From NCBI RefSeq assembly GCF_014646755.1, contig NZ_BMNW01000014.1, positions 1 to 64,000 of the forward strand: 64,000 bases of DNA. Reading direction: 5' to 3'. Positions 28,914-40,103 of the stretch are shown here, piece after piece; the first letter of the stretch is position 1, and every line of letters begins with the position of its first letter. The notes beneath the pieces were generated by a model. That model had not been told where the DNA came from. It searched no databases and saw only the letters and a program-made list of their open reading frames with translations. The position numbers and the translations under genes were made by a program. This stretch comes from Pseudomonas asuensis (lineage in GTDB: Bacteria > Pseudomonadota > Gammaproteobacteria > Pseudomonadales > Pseudomonadaceae).

Positions 28914-28934
28914 TTTTTCTTTTCGTCCTGGCAA
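28905..28934 (-). promoter_or_regulatory. recN promoter
   Basis: On the minus strand, TTGCCA (28934–28929) and TATAAA (28910–28905) are 18 bases apart. The -10 box is inside LexA-like box 2, which fits repression by occlusion. Confidence 0.65.
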
Positions 28935-28945
28935 TAACCCTAACC

Positions 28946-28973
28946 CTTGAACCTTTAAACGTCGGCCCCATAT
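28946..28973 (+). promoter_or_regulatory. Sigma-32 heat-shock promoter of grpE
   Basis: CTTGAAC at 28946–28952 and CCCCATAT at 28966–28973 are separated by 13 bases. Only one base of the -35 box departs from the heat-shock consensus CTTGAAA/CCCCATNT. Confidence 0.85.
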
Positions 28974-29048
28974 AGCGGGCAGAACCGCAGGATTTGCAGC
29001 ACTTTTATACTGCGTATGACCTGCCAAACGATTCGACAGGAGGACGAC

Positions 29049-29618
29049 ATGGCTGACGAGCAAAACCCAGATATTCAAAAGCCAGAAACCAATCAGGATG
29101 CTCAGGCTCCGCAGGCGGATGACCTGGCAGCTCGCGTAGCGGCACTGGAAGAACAGCTGGCGGCTGCACAAGATCAGACGTTACGCACTGCAGCCGAGTT
29201 GCAGAACGTCCGTCGCCGTGCAGAGCAGGATGTCGAGAAAGCTCACAAGTTTGCGCTGGAAAAGTTTGCAAGTGATCTGCTGGCTGTGATCGACAGCCTT
29301 GAGCGTGGTCTAGAGATGTCGGACGCTAATAATGAGGCGCTACGCCCCATGCGTGAAGGCATGGAACTCACGCTCAAGGTATTCCAAGACACGCTCAAAC
29401 GTTACCAGGTAGAAGTCATTGATCCGCATGGTGTGCCCTTTAATCCAGAGCTGCATCAAGCGATGGCAATGGAAGAAAGTGCCAACGTTGAGCCGGGCAG
29501 TGTGCTGAAGGTGTTCCAGAAAGGCTATTCCATCAATGGGCGTTTATTGCGTCCGGCCATGGTGGTTGTCAGCAAGGCGCCTTCGAATCAGCAGCCGACA
29601 ATTAACGAAAAGGCTTGA
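29049..29618 (+). CDS. grpE: Nucleotide exchange factor GrpE
   Basis: GrpE releases ADP from DnaK. The product is 189 residues from the ATG at 29049, preceded by AGGAGGAC. An upstream in-frame start at 29016 precedes this ribosome binding site and was rejected. A long N-terminal helix, charged and rich in Gln and Ala (about residues 30–85), leads to the conserved segment [20 protein letters not shown]. The C-terminal beta domain contains [30 protein letters not shown] at residues about 148–177. The gene is divergent from recN. Confidence 0.97.
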   Translation: MADEQNPDIQKPETNQDAQAPQADDLAARVAALEEQLAAAQDQTLRTAAELQNVRRRAEQDVEKAHKFALEKFASDLLAVIDSLERGLEMSDANNEALRPMREGMELTLKVFQDTLKRYQVEVIDPHGVPFNPELHQAMAMEESANVEPGSVLKVFQKGYSINGRLLRPAMVVVSKAPSNQQPTINEKA

Positions 29619-29641
29619 AATAATCTGCTCGGTCCCCATTT
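29614..29641 (+). promoter_or_regulatory. Sigma-32 heat-shock promoter of dnaK
   Basis: CTTGAAA at 29614–29620 and CCCCATTT at 29634–29641, 13 bases apart, match the sigma-32 consensus at every defined position. The -35 box overlaps the grpE stop codon. Downstream, GCTCGGT (29627) and ACCGAGC (29651) form an inverted repeat. Confidence 0.92.
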
Positions 29642-29709
29642 GGTGAAACAACCGAGCAAAAAAGATCCGCAGACGGATCGCACGGAATCAAGATTTCTGG
29701 AGAGTGAAC

Positions 29710-31635
29710 ATGGGTAAGATCATTGGTATCGACCTGGGGACGACCAACTCCTGCGTGGCCATCCTCGAAAACGGCAGTGTAAAAGTGCTTGAGAACGCCG
29801 AAGGCGCTCGCACTACGCCGTCCATTATTGCCTACACAAACGACGGTGAAACACTGGTGGGTCAGCCTGCCAAGCGTCAGGCAGTAACCAACCCGCAAAA
29901 CACGCTATATGCTGTCAAGCGTCTTATCGGTCGCCGCTTCGAAGAGAATGTGGTACAGAAAGATATCCAGATGGTGCCTTACAGCATCGTCAAGGCAGAC
30001 AATGGTGATGCCTGGGTAGAGGTCAAGGGCCAGAAAATGGCTCCGCCGCAGATCTCTGCAGAAGTATTGAAGAAGATGAAGAAGACCGCCGAGGATTACC
30101 TGGGCGAGACCGTAAGCGAAGCGGTAATCACCGTTCCTGCTTACTTCAATGACAGTCAGCGTCAGGCTACCAAGGATGCTGGTCGTATTGCGGGTCTGGA
30201 TGTTAAGCGTATCATCAACGAGCCGACTGCCGCTGCGTTGGCTTACGGTCTGGATAAAGCCAAGGGCGACCACACCGTTATCGTTTATGACCTGGGTGGT
30301 GGTACGTTCGACGTTTCGGTTATTGAAATTGCCGAGGTTGATGGCGAGCATCAGTTCGAAGTATTGGCCACCAATGGCGATACCTTCCTGGGTGGTGAAG
30401 ACTTCGATATTCGTCTGATCGACTACCTCGTAGACGAATTCAAGAAAGAAAGTGGAATCAACCTGAAAGGTGATCCGCTGGCTATGCAGCGCCTGAAAGA
30501 AGCTGCTGAAAAAGCCAAAATCGAGCTTTCTTCTGCCCAGCAGACTGATGTGAATCTGCCCTATATCACTGCAGATGCAACAGGTCCTAAGCATCTGAAT
30601 GTGAAGATTTCTCGCGCCAAGCTGGAGTCGCTGGTAGAAGATCTGGTCGAGCGTACCATTGAGCCTTGCCGTACTGCATTGAAAGATGCCGGTATCGATG
30701 TTTCTCGCATCGATGAGGTTATCCTCGTAGGTGGCCAGACACGTATGCCGCTGGTTCAAAAGCGTGTTGCTGATTTCTTTGGCAAAGAAGCACGTAAAGA
30801 CGTCAATCCTGACGAAGCTGTGGCCATTGGTGCTGCTATCCAGGGTGCTGTTCTGGCGGGTGACGTCAAAGACGTTCTGCTTCTAGATGTAAGCCCGCTG
30901 ACGCTGGGTATCGAAACCATGGGTGGCGTAATGACGCCGCTGATCGAGAAAAACACTACGATTCCAACTAAGAAGTCGCAGGTGTTCTCGACTGCTGATG
31001 ACAACCAGAGCGCTGTGACTATTCACGTGCTGCAGGGTGAGCGTAAGCAGGCTGCGCAGAACAAATCGCTGGGTAAATTTGACCTGGCTGAGATTCCGCC
31101 GGCACCGCGTGGCGTACCGCAGATCGAAGTAACCTTTGATATCGACGCCAACGGTATTCTGCATGTGTCTGCCAAAGACAAGGCTACTGGTAAGCAGCAG
31201 TCCATTGTCATCAAGGCGTCTTCTGGTCTTTCTGAAGAAGAAATTCAGCAGATGGTTCGTGATGCCGAAGCCAATGCTGACGAAGACCGTAAGTTCGAAG
31301 AGCTGGTTACTGCCCGTAACCAGGGTGATGCCCTGGCGCATGGCACACGCAAAATGCTTACCGAAGCCGGTGACAAGGCAAGCGCTGAAGAAAAGACTGC
31401 TATCGAGAAGGCTATCAGCGAGCTTGAAGCAGCAGTGAAGGGTGACGACAAAGAAGCCATCGAGGCTAAGATGAACGCTTTGTCTCAGGCTTCTGCTCCT
31501 CTGGCTCAGAAGATGTATGCTGAGCAGCCCGCTCCGAATGCAGAAGGCGCAGCCAAGGCAGATGCCAACAACGATAAGCCAGCTGGCGATGACGTTGTGG
31601 ATGCCGAGTTTGAAGAGGTCAAGGACAATAAGTAA
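29710..31635 (+). CDS. dnaK: Chaperone DnaK (Hsp70)
   Basis: DnaK binds and refolds unfolded proteins in cycles driven by ATP, DnaJ and GrpE. The product is 641 residues from the ATG at 29710, although a GTG six bases upstream is in frame. The nucleotide-binding domain begins [12 protein letters not shown] and contains [15 protein letters not shown]. The linker [16 protein letters not shown] precedes the substrate-binding domain, and the C-terminal tail ends [10 protein letters not shown], near the EEVD-like acidic tip of bacterial DnaK. It is served by its own sigma-32 promoter. Confidence 0.98.
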   Translation: MGKIIGIDLGTTNSCVAILENGSVKVLENAEGARTTPSIIAYTNDGETLVGQPAKRQAVTNPQNTLYAVKRLIGRRFEENVVQKDIQMVPYSIVKADNGDAWVEVKGQKMAPPQISAEVLKKMKKTAEDYLGETVSEAVITVPAYFNDSQRQATKDAGRIAGLDVKRIINEPTAAALAYGLDKAKGDHTVIVYDLGGGTFDVSVIEIAEVDGEHQFEVLATNGDTFLGGEDFDIRLIDYLVDEFKKESGINLKGDPLAMQRLKEAAEKAKIELSSAQQTDVNLPYITADATGPKHLNVKISRAKLESLVEDLVERTIEPCRTALKDAGIDVSRIDEVILVGGQTRMPLVQKRVADFFGKEARKDVNPDEAVAIGAAIQGAVLAGDVKDVLLLDVSPLTLGIETMGGVMTPLIEKNTTIPTKKSQVFSTADDNQSAVTIHVLQGERKQAAQNKSLGKFDLAEIPPAPRGVPQIEVTFDIDANGILHVSAKDKATGKQQSIVIKASSGLSEEEIQQMVRDAEANADEDRKFEELVTARNQGDALAHGTRKMLTEAGDKASAEEKTAIEKAISELEAAVKGDDKEAIEAKMNALSQASAPLAQKMYAEQPAPNAEGAAKADANNDKPAGDDVVDAEFEEVKDNK

Positions 31636-31657
31636 GCCTCGCGCTTGCTTGAGCCCC

Positions 31658-31708
31658 GGCAGGCCATATGGCCTGCCTGATCCGCTGCGCGGGAGCCTGT
31701 CTCCCGCG
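31658..31708. repeat. Two tandem hairpins between dnaK and dnaJ
   Basis: GGCAGGCC-ATAT-GGCCTGCC at 31658–31677 is a perfect palindrome. CGCGGGAG-CCTGT-CTCCCGCG at 31688–31708 is a second perfect 8-bp hairpin. Neither has a T tract, so they look like mRNA stabilising or processing structures rather than terminators. Confidence 0.7.
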
Positions 31709-31751
31709 TTGGCGTGTCTGGAGGGTTGAAAAATGAAGGTGCAGGAAACTT

Positions 31752-32882
31752 ATGGCCAAGCGTGATTATTACGAGATTCTTGGTGTCGAGCGTGGCGCTA
31801 GTGATGCTGATTTGAAAAAGGCTTACAGGCGCCTTGCGATGAAATATCACCCGGATCGTAACCCGGGCGATAAGGAAGCCGAGGAAAAATTCAAAGAGGC
31901 CAATGAGGCCTATGAAGTGCTATCCGATGCCGGAAAGCGCTCTGCCTATGACCAATATGGGCATGCAGGTGTTGATCCCAGTATGGGCGGTGGTGGCTTC
32001 GGCGCTGGAGCGGCAGGCGCTAGCTTCTCCGATATATTCGGGGATGTATTTAGTGATTTCTTTGGTAATGCTCGTGGCGGTGGACGTGGTGGTCCGCAGC
32101 GTGGAGCAGATCTGCGTTATACCCTGGACCTGGATCTGGAAGAGGCTGTGCGTGGCACTAATGTCACAATCCGCGTACCGACCCTTGTTGGGTGCAAGAC
32201 TTGTGATGGCAGTGGTGCCAAGCCAGGCACGTCGCCTACTACCTGTACTACCTGTGGTGGTATTGGTCAGGTTCGTATGCAGCAAGGCTTCTTTTCCGTT
32301 CAGCAGACTTGCCCACGTTGTCATGGCACTGGAAAGATCATCCCTGAGCCCTGTCAGACCTGTCACGGCCAAGGACGTATCGAAGAGCAAAAGACGCTGT
32401 CGGTTAAAGTCCCGGCAGGCGTTGATACGGGTGATCGTATCCGGCTTTCCGGTGAAGGCGAGGCGGGGACCATGGGTGGTCCGGCCGGCGACCTATATGT
32501 GGTCGTAAATGTTCGTGAACATGCCATTTTCCAGCGTGACGGCAAGCATCTTTACTGCGAAGTGCCGATTAGCTTTGCTGACGCAGCTCTAGGCGGGGAG
32601 CTGGAAGTCCCAACGCTCGATGGCCGGGTGAAGCTCAAGATTCCGGAAGCGACCCAAACGGGCAAGATGTTCCGTTTGCGTGGCAAAGGTGTAGTGCCTG
32701 TTCGTGGTGGCGGCGCTGGTGATCTGATGTGCCGCGTTGTAGTAGAGACGCCTGTCAATCTGGATAAGCGTCAGCGTGAGCTGCTCGAAGAGTTCCGCAA
32801 TACCTTGCAAGGCAATAGCTCGCATTCGCCACGTGCTAGTGGCTGGTTCGATGGTATGAAGCGTTTTTTCGACGATTTATAA
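31752..32882 (+). CDS. dnaJ: Co-chaperone DnaJ (Hsp40)
   Basis: DnaJ delivers substrates to DnaK and stimulates its ATPase. The product is 376 residues, a type A protein. The J domain (residues 1–70) has the HPD motif in KYHPDRNPG, and a Gly/Phe-rich stretch follows near 75–110. Four zinc-binding repeats are complete: [24 protein letters not shown] and CQTCHGQG. The C-terminal substrate-binding domain follows. It is transcribed with dnaK, with two hairpins in the 116-base gap. Confidence 0.98.
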   Translation: MAKRDYYEILGVERGASDADLKKAYRRLAMKYHPDRNPGDKEAEEKFKEANEAYEVLSDAGKRSAYDQYGHAGVDPSMGGGGFGAGAAGASFSDIFGDVFSDFFGNARGGGRGGPQRGADLRYTLDLDLEEAVRGTNVTIRVPTLVGCKTCDGSGAKPGTSPTTCTTCGGIGQVRMQQGFFSVQQTCPRCHGTGKIIPEPCQTCHGQGRIEEQKTLSVKVPAGVDTGDRIRLSGEGEAGTMGGPAGDLYVVVNVREHAIFQRDGKHLYCEVPISFADAALGGELEVPTLDGRVKLKIPEATQTGKMFRLRGKGVVPVRGGGAGDLMCRVVVETPVNLDKRQRELLEEFRNTLQGNSSHSPRASGWFDGMKRFFDDL

Positions 32883-33749
<867 letters not shown>

Positions 33750-33880
33750 AGCATGGATTTGCTAGGATTTATTCGGCGCGTTTAGAGATGCTAGAGGATG
33801 ACTAGTTTCACTCTCTACCTCTGAAGCGATAAATGGCGTCAGTAAGTGTGGATTTGTTCAAGTAATTTCCGTATCATGCA

Positions 33881-33902
33881 GCTTTAGTGTGTCCACTAAA
33901 GC
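33881..33902 (+). promoter_or_regulatory. Leader hairpin upstream of carA
   Basis: GCTTTAGTG at 33881–33889 pairs perfectly with CACTAAAGC at 33894–33902. It stands 19 bases before a terminator hairpin, in the gap between dapB and carA. A weak -10 candidate TATCAT lies at 33872. Together the two hairpins could form a carA leader attenuator, but I see no convincing leader peptide; one candidate of ten codons lies at 33833. Confidence 0.45.
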
Positions 33903-33921
33903 CAGCGCAGAATGATCTAAT

Positions 33922-33960
33922 AAAAAGCGGGATGCGGTTCATACCTCATCCCGCTTTTTT
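33922..33960 (+). terminator. Intrinsic terminator between dapB and carA
   Basis: AAAAAGCGGGATG at 33922–33934 pairs with CATCCCGCTTTTT (33947–33959), closing a 12-base loop and ending in a run of six Ts. It is 172 bases past dapB but only 44 bases before carA, so it could serve dapB or act as a carA leader attenuator. Confidence 0.85.
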
Positions 33961-34003
33961 ACAACCTGCGTTTGCCTCTTCAGACTAGATTTTGGGAGGT
34001 CTC

Positions 34004-35140
34004 TTGACTAAGCCAGCCATTCTCGCACTTGCCGATGGTACGATTTTCCACGGAGAATCCATCGGTGCCGACGGTCTCACAGTCGGTGAGGTGGTGTTTA
34101 ATACCGCTATGACCGGCTATCAGGAAATCCTCACCGATCCTTCCTACGCCAAGCAACTCGTAACACTTACCTATCCTCATATTGGCAATACTGGTACAAC
34201 ACCTGAAGATGGTGAAGCTAACCAAGTATGGGCCTCTGGCCTAATTATTCGTGACCTGCCCCTAGTCGCCAGCAACTGGCGTAACAAGCAGTCGCTGCCA
34301 GACTATCTTCAGGCTAACAACACAGTAGCAATCGCAGGGCTTGATACCCGTAAGCTCACTCGGATTCTGCGCGAAAAGGGTGCTCAAAACGGCTGTATTC
34401 TGGCAGGTGATGGCATCACCGAAGAGCAGGCGTTGGAAGCGGCTCGTGCTTTCCCAGGGCTTAAGGGGATGGACCTCGCCAAAGAGGTAAGCGTTAAAGA
34501 ATCTTATGAATGGCGTCGTTCAGTTTGGAATCTGGAAAGTGACAGTGCTCCCGAGGTTCCGGCTGATCAGTTGCCATACCATGTGGTTGCGTTTGACTAC
34601 GGTGTTAAATACAACATTCTCAGGATGTTAGTTGCGCGTGGTTGCCGAGTTACGGTTCTACCCGCTCAGACACCCGCTAGTGAAGCCTTGGCGCTAAGCC
34701 CGGATGGTATCTTTTTGGCAAACGGCCCGGGTGACCCAGAGCCTTGTGATTATGCAATCAAGGCTATTCAGGAAGTGCTCGAAACAGATATTCCTGTTTT
34801 TGGTATCTGCCTGGGGCATCAGCTTTTAGCGCTGGCGTCTGGAGCCCGTACGGTGAAAATGCCTAACGGGCACCACGGTGCGAACCATCCTGTTCAAGAC
34901 CTCGATACTGGGGTGGTGATGATCACCAGCCAGAACCACGGTTTTGCTGTAGACGAGGCGACATTACCAGGTAATGTTCGCGCTACTCACAAGTCACTAT
35001 TTGACGGCACTCTGCAAGGAATCGAACGTACCGACAAGGTTGCATTCAGTTTTCAGGGGCACCCTGAGGCAAGCCCAGGACCGCATGATGTAGCGCCGCT
35101 GTTTGATCGCTTTATCAGTGCCATGGCGGAGCGGCGTTAA
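34004..35140 (+). CDS. carA: Carbamoyl-phosphate synthase small subunit
   Basis: CarA is the glutamine amidotransferase subunit that supplies ammonia to CarB for arginine and pyrimidine synthesis. The product is 378 residues from a TTG codon at 34004 ([12 protein letters not shown]). The TTG is chosen because GGGAGG lies 6 bases upstream and the family N-terminus begins there; no ATG fits. The catalytic Cys is in [10 protein letters not shown] near residue 268, and the His/Glu pair is in [12 protein letters not shown]. It is followed after three bases by the exporter gene. Confidence 0.97.
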   Translation: MTKPAILALADGTIFHGESIGADGLTVGEVVFNTAMTGYQEILTDPSYAKQLVTLTYPHIGNTGTTPEDGEANQVWASGLIIRDLPLVASNWRNKQSLPDYLQANNTVAIAGLDTRKLTRILREKGAQNGCILAGDGITEEQALEAARAFPGLKGMDLAKEVSVKESYEWRRSVWNLESDSAPEVPADQLPYHVVAFDYGVKYNILRMLVARGCRVTVLPAQTPASEALALSPDGIFLANGPGDPEPCDYAIKAIQEVLETDIPVFGICLGHQLLALASGARTVKMPNGHHGANHPVQDLDTGVVMITSQNHGFAVDEATLPGNVRATHKSLFDGTLQGIERTDKVAFSFQGHPEASPGPHDVAPLFDRFISAMAERR

Positions 35141-35143
35141 TAG

Positions 35144-35803
35144 ATGGCATGGTCGGAGTTGGGCATTACTGACCTTTGGACATATGTAGCGGGTGTAGTT
35201 TTTGTAGTGCTGCTACCTGGTCCCAACTCCCTCTTTGTACTGGTCTCTTCTGCAAGGCGAGGCGTGGCTGCAGGTTATTGTGCAGCCTTTGGCGTGTTCT
35301 TTGGGGATGCATTGCTAATGACATTGTCGGCCCTGGGAGTCGCCTCGCTTTTAAAGGCCGAGCCTTTGTTTTTTGTAGGGCTTAAATACCTGGGTGCCGC
35401 TTATCTGCTTTATCTGGGTATAGGCGTGCTGCGTGGAGCTTGGCATCAGTGGCGTTGTTCACTGCCGTCTACAGAGCAGCACTCTAAAAAAGAAGATACC
35501 GACAGGCCGTTTAGAAAAGCCCTTCTACTAAGCTTGTCGAACCCAAAGGCCATTTTGTTCTTTGTGTCTTTCTTCATACAGTTCGTCGACCCTGGATATG
35601 CTCATCCTGGGTTGGCATTTGGGGTGCTCGGGCTGATTCTGGAAATGGTCAGTGCGATATACCTCAGTTTCCTGATTTTTGCCGGTGTACGTCTGGCGGC
35701 TTGGTTCCGTCAGCGGCAGCGGCTCGCCGCCAGTGCCAATACTGGTGTCGGTGCATTGTTCGTTGGCTTCAGTGTGAAGCTGGCGACCGCAACTCTGACT
35801 TGA
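35144..35803 (+). CDS. LysE/RhtB-family amino acid exporter, LeuE-like
   Basis: This 219-residue inner-membrane protein has about six hydrophobic helices. It starts with the LysE-family signature [18 protein letters not shown] near residues 25–42 and contains [21 protein letters not shown] near residue 129. Closest by eye is E. coli LeuE, a leucine exporter, so an amino acid is the likely substrate but which one is unknown. It lies between carA and carB, the same place as the unassigned reading frame reported in the P. aeruginosa carA–orf–carB–greA operon. Gaps of three and 19 bases indicate cotranscription. Confidence 0.88.
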   Translation: MAWSELGITDLWTYVAGVVFVVLLPGPNSLFVLVSSARRGVAAGYCAAFGVFFGDALLMTLSALGVASLLKAEPLFFVGLKYLGAAYLLYLGIGVLRGAWHQWRCSLPSTEQHSKKEDTDRPFRKALLLSLSNPKAILFFVSFFIQFVDPGYAHPGLAFGVLGLILEMVSAIYLSFLIFAGVRLAAWFRQRQRLAASANTGVGALFVGFSVKLATATLT

Positions 35804-35822
35804 TTACTGCAACGAGAATCCC

Positions 35823-38800
35823 ATGCCTAAGCGTACAGATATAAAGAGCATCTTGATCCTCGGTGCCGGCCCTATCGTTATCGGCCAGGCCTGCGAATTC
35901 GATTACTCCGGTGCCCAGGCCTGTAAGGCCCTGAAAGAAGAAGGTTTCCGCGTCATTCTGGTGAACTCCAACCCAGCCACCATCATGACTGATCCAGCCA
36001 TGGCTGACGCAACCTATATCGAGCCTATCAAGTGGGCGACAGTAGCCAAGATCATCGAAAAAGAACGGCCCGATGCGCTGCTGCCAACGATGGGTGGTCA
36101 AACCGCGCTGAACTGCGCGCTGGATCTTGAGCGCCATGGGGTACTCGAGCAGTTTGGCGTCGAAATGATCGGTGCTAACGCTGATACCATCGACAAAGCC
36201 GAGGATCGCTCGCGTTTCGACAAGGCCATGCGCGCGATTGGTCTTGCATGCCCGCGCTCCGGTATTGCTCATAGCATGGAAGAAGCTTACGGCGTGCTGG
36301 AGCAGGTTGGTTTCCCCTGCATTATTCGCCCTTCCTTTACTATGGGGGGTAGCGGTGGCGGTATTGCCTATAACCGTGAAGAGTTCGAGGAAATCTGTGC
36401 TCGCGGTTTGGATCTTTCGCCGACTAAAGAGCTTCTGATCGACGAGTCTCTCATCGGTTGGAAAGAGTATGAAATGGAAGTGGTCCGCGATAAGAAGGAC
36501 AACTGCATCATTGTATGCTCGATCGAAAATTTCGATCCAATGGGTGTGCATACCGGTGACTCCATTACAGTTGCACCGGCGCAGACACTGACCGATAAGG
36601 AATATCAGATCATGCGTAACGCCTCTCTCGCAGTGCTGCGTGAGATTGGCGTGGAAACAGGCGGCTCCAACGTGCAGTTTGGTATCTGCCCTGATACGGG
36701 TCGCATGGTTGTCATCGAGATGAATCCTCGGGTTAGCCGCTCTTCAGCGTTGGCATCCAAAGCAACAGGCTTCCCCATTGCTAAGATCGCCGCCAAACTG
36801 GCCGTTGGCTACACATTGGACGAGCTGCAGAATGACATTACTGGTGGTCGTACACCGGCGTCTTTTGAGCCAGCTATCGACTACGTTGTAACCAAAATAC
36901 CGCGCTTTGCCTTCGAGAAGTTTCCCAAAGCTGACGCCCGCCTGACTACTCAGATGAAGTCAGTCGGCGAGGTTATGGCAATCGGCCGTACCTTCCAGGA
37001 GTCTGTGCAAAAAGCACTTCGTGGTCTTGAGGTTGGCGTAAATGGCTTCGATCCCAAGCTGAACCCGGAAGACCCCGAGGCCGATAGCATTCTCAAGCGA
37101 GAGCTTACAGTGCCTGGCGCCGACCGTATCTGGTACGTAGGAGATGCCTTCCGCCGCGGCCTGACCGTTGAGCGGGTATTTGAGCTGACCAAGATCGATC
37201 CGTGGTTCCTCGTGCAGATCGAAGACCTGATCAAGGAGGAAGAAAGGGTCAAGACTCTGGGGTTGGCAGACGTCGATCGCAACCTCATGTGGAAGCTCAA
37301 GCGCAAGGGCTTCTCTGACGCCCGCTTGGCCAAGTTGCTCGGTGTGACTGAAAAGAGCCTGCGTCGTCATCGCTATAAGTTGAACGTACTGCCGGTGTAC
37401 AAGCGTGTCGACACGTGTGCAGCAGAGTTCGCGACTGATACCGCTTACATGTACTCCACTTATGAGGAGGAGTGTGAGGCTAATCCCTCTAGTCGTGACA
37501 AGATCATGGTGATCGGTGGCGGTCCTAACCGTATTGGGCAAGGCATCGAATTTGACTATTGCTGTGTTCATGCCGCGCTGGCAATGCGTGAAGATGGTTA
37601 TGAAACCATCATGATCAATTGCAACCCGGAAACCGTGTCGACTGATTACGATACCTCTGATCGCTTGTATTTCGAGCCGGTTACGCTTGAGGATGTACTG
37701 GAAATCGTGCGTGTCGAGCAGCCTAAGGGGGTAATTGTTCAGTTCGGTGGGCAGACTCCATTGAAGCTGGCTCGTGCCTTGGAAGAAGCAGGTGTCCCGA
37801 TTATTGGCACCAGTCCTGATGCAATCGATCGTGCTGAAGACCGTGAGCGCTTCCAGCAGATGATTGAACGCCTTAACCTGCGTCAGCCGCCGAACGCTAC
37901 CGCTCGTAGTGAGGAAGAGGCAATTGCAGGTGCAAAACGTATCGGCTATCCGTTGGTGGTTCGCCCCTCTTATGTGTTGGGTGGACGTGCCATGGAGATC
38001 GTTTACGAAGAAGAAGAGCTTAAGCGCTACATGCGTGAAGCAGTGCAGGTATCGAACGATAGTCCTGTGTTGCTTGATCATTTCCTGAACTGCGCTATTG
38101 AAATAGATGTTGATGCAGTATGTGATGGCAAAGATGTTGTTATTGGCGCCATCATGCAGCACATTGAGCAGGCCGGTATCCATTCGGGCGACTCAGCCTG
38201 TTCTTTACCTCCGTACTCGCTGCCAGCACATATCCAGGATGAAATGCGCGAGCAGATCCGTAAGATGGCGCTCGAGCTGGGTGTCGTTGGGCTGATGAAT
38301 GTGCAGTTGGCGCTTCAGGGTAATGATGTTTACGTGCTGGAAGTAAACCCGCGCGCGTCTCGTACGGTGCCTTTCGTTTCCAAGTGCATCGGAGTTTCGC
38401 TGGCTAAAGTAGCGGCCCGGGTAATGGCAGGTAAAACCCTTGAAGAAATTGGGTTTACAAAAGAAATCATTCCGCCTTATTACAGCGTTAAAGAAGCAGT
38501 GTTCCCCTTTGCCAAGTTCCCGGGTGTCGACCCCCTTCTTGGCCCAGAGATGAAGTCTACTGGCGAGGTCATGGGCGTAGGTGACAGCTTTGCTGAGGCG
38601 TTCTCGAAGGCTCAGTTGGGCGCAAGTGAAATACTGCCTACTAGCGGCTGTGCCTTTATCAGTGTTCGTGATGACGATAAGCCCTTTGTGGCTGATGTGG
38701 CTCGTGAACTGGTTGCGCTTGGGTTTGAGGTTGTTGCTACGGCCGGTACCGCTCGTGTTATCGAAGAGGCTGGTCTGCCGGTTCGTCGTGTTAACAAGGT

Positions 38801-39044
38801 TACTGAAGGGCGCCCCCACGTCGTCGACATGATCAAAAACGATGAAATTACGTTAGTGATCAACACGACAGAAGGTCGTCAGTCTATTGCTGACTCCTAC
38901 TCGATTCGTCGTAATGCGCTTCAACATAAGATTTGCTGCACGACAACGCTTGCAGGAGGCCAGGCGATTTGTGAAGCTTTGAAGTTTGGTGCAGAGAAAA
39001 CTGTACGTCGGCTTCAAGATTTACACGCGGGAATTCAGGCATGA
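35823..39044 (+). CDS. carB: Carbamoyl-phosphate synthase large subunit
   Basis: CarB makes carbamoyl phosphate from bicarbonate, ammonia and two ATP. The product is 1073 residues. Two homologous ATP-grasp halves are seen: the first begins [21 protein letters not shown] near residue 11, the second [20 protein letters not shown] near residue 560. The C-terminal MGS-like allosteric domain (about residues 935–1073) contains [17 protein letters not shown], where UMP and ornithine act in E. coli. The stop overlaps greA by four bases (ATGA). Confidence 0.98.
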   Translation: MPKRTDIKSILILGAGPIVIGQACEFDYSGAQACKALKEEGFRVILVNSNPATIMTDPAMADATYIEPIKWATVAKIIEKERPDALLPTMGGQTALNCALDLERHGVLEQFGVEMIGANADTIDKAEDRSRFDKAMRAIGLACPRSGIAHSMEEAYGVLEQVGFPCIIRPSFTMGGSGGGIAYNREEFEEICARGLDLSPTKELLIDESLIGWKEYEMEVVRDKKDNCIIVCSIENFDPMGVHTGDSITVAPAQTLTDKEYQIMRNASLAVLREIGVETGGSNVQFGICPDTGRMVVIEMNPRVSRSSALASKATGFPIAKIAAKLAVGYTLDELQNDITGGRTPASFEPAIDYVVTKIPRFAFEKFPKADARLTTQMKSVGEVMAIGRTFQESVQKALRGLEVGVNGFDPKLNPEDPEADSILKRELTVPGADRIWYVGDAFRRGLTVERVFELTKIDPWFLVQIEDLIKEEERVKTLGLADVDRNLMWKLKRKGFSDARLAKLLGVTEKSLRRHRYKLNVLPVYKRVDTCAAEFATDTAYMYSTYEEECEANPSSRDKIMVIGGGPNRIGQGIEFDYCCVHAALAMREDGYETIMINCNPETVSTDYDTSDRLYFEPVTLEDVLEIVRVEQPKGVIVQFGGQTPLKLARALEEAGVPIIGTSPDAIDRAEDRERFQQMIERLNLRQPPNATARSEEEAIAGAKRIGYPLVVRPSYVLGGRAMEIVYEEEELKRYMREAVQVSNDSPVLLDHFLNCAIEIDVDAVCDGKDVVIGAIMQHIEQAGIHSGDSACSLPPYSLPAHIQDEMREQIRKMALELGVVGLMNVQLALQGNDVYVLEVNPRASRTVPFVSKCIGVSLAKVAARVMAGKTLEEIGFTKEIIPPYYSVKEAVFPFAKFPGVDPLLGPEMKSTGEVMGVGDSFAEAFSKAQLGASEILPTSGCAFISVRDDDKPFVADVARELVALGFEVVATAGTARVIEEAGLPVRRVNKVTEGRPHVVDMIKNDEITLVINTTEGRQSIADSYSIRRNALQHKICCTTTLAGGQAICEALKFGAEKTVRRLQDLHAGIQA

Positions 39045-39517
39045 ACAAGTATCCTATGACAATCCAGGGCGCTCGCGCCCTGGAAGAAGAGCTCAAGCAT
39101 CTCAAAACAGAGCTTCGTCCTCAAATTACCCAGGCTATTGCTGAGGCGCGTGAGTTGGGCGACCTAAAAGAAAACGCCGAATATCATGCTGCTCGTGAGC
39201 AGCAGGGTATGGTGGAAGCGCGCATTCGCGATATTGAGGGACGTCTCTCTAATGCCCAGGTTATTGATATTTCTACTATTCCTCGCTCGGGCAAGGTAAT
39301 TTTTGGCACGACCGTAGAGATTGTAAATGTTGATACAGATGAGTCGGTAACGTATCAAATCGTCGGGGACGACGAGGCGGATATAAAATCGGGCAAGATA
39401 TCGGTGAGCTCTCCGATTGCCCGTGCATTAATTGGTAAGCAAGAAGGCGATGTGGTGATCGTAAAGACGCCCGGCGGGGATGTTGAATACGAAATTGTCG
39501 AGGTACGCCACATCTAA
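39041..39517 (+). CDS. greA: Transcription elongation factor GreA
   Basis: GreA rescues backtracked RNA polymerase by stimulating transcript cleavage. The product is 158 residues. The coiled-coil N-terminal domain carries the acidic tip in [20 protein letters not shown] (residues about 37–56), and the C-terminal FKBP-like domain includes [18 protein letters not shown]. It overlaps the end of carB and so closes the carA–exporter–carB–greA operon. Confidence 0.98.
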   Translation: MNKYPMTIQGARALEEELKHLKTELRPQITQAIAEARELGDLKENAEYHAAREQQGMVEARIRDIEGRLSNAQVIDISTIPRSGKVIFGTTVEIVNVDTDESVTYQIVGDDEADIKSGKISVSSPIARALIGKQEGDVVIVKTPGGDVEYEIVEVRHI

Positions 39518-39537
39518 GACCTTAGGTAGCTGGCTCC

Positions 39538-39566
39538 CCAATCGCTGTCTCAAAGGCAGCGATTGG
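39538..39566. terminator. Hairpin downstream of greA without a T tract
   Basis: CCAATCGCTG at 39538–39547 pairs perfectly with CAGCGATTGG at 39557–39566 around a nine-base loop. There is no T run, so it may be a processed 3' end rather than a classic intrinsic terminator. The rest of the gap to yhbY shows nothing I can name. Confidence 0.5.
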
Positions 39567-39708
39567 ATGCAGCTAAATAGGGCATTGATAAATAGCTTGC
39601 CAGAGGAGCTCTTAAAATAAGGGGCTTGGCTTTGAGGTAGGCTGACTTTCCTTCGCCAGCAAGCAGCAAGGTCGCTATCTGTATGCTCGCCCGGTGTGCT
39701 TGTAGATG

Positions 39709-40020
39709 TTACAGGCTGTGGCGGACTACATTTGAAAGCGAGCGATTTTGCGGCTGAGCCTTGCGGTAGATAAGCGCCATCTTGCCGATGGTCTGGATCA
39801 GCTCACATTTGGCCGATTGGCAAAGCTCTTCCATCAGAACTCGCCGATCTTCACGCTCGCTGAGACTGAATTTGACCTTAATGAGTTCATGATCATTAAG
39901 TGCTCGCTCAAGCTCACCCAGTACGCCTTCAGTAAGACCATTTTCGCCAACTATTAATACAGGCTTTAAATGGTGCCCAATAGATTTGAATTGCTTTTTC
40001 TGCTCTTGATTGAGAGCCAT
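39709..40020 (-). CDS. yhbY: CRM-domain RNA-binding protein YhbY
   Basis: YhbY is a small protein associated with pre-50S particles, implicated in large-subunit assembly. The 103-residue product is a single CRM (KH-like) domain with HHLKPVLIVGENGLTEGVLGEL at about residues 16–37 (GxxG loop ENGL–TEG), and LIQTIGKMALIYRK at the C-terminal end. It is divergent from the rlmE remnant, which is its usual neighbour. Confidence 0.92.
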   Translation of the reverse strand: MALNQEQKKQFKSIGHHLKPVLIVGENGLTEGVLGELERALNDHELIKVKFSLSEREDRRVLMEELCQSAKCELIQTIGKMALIYRKAQPQNRSLSNVVRHSL

Positions 40021-40103
40021 AATTAAATCCCAGAGAAAAAGGCATCTATTGTACCCTAGCTACTAGGTATAGCCCATATGGACAAGATGAGGTAAACGCG
40101 GCT

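Noticed and set aside
36960-38183. 407-codon minus-strand open frame opposite carB
   Set aside because: Shadow of the carB reading frame with no recognisable protein features.
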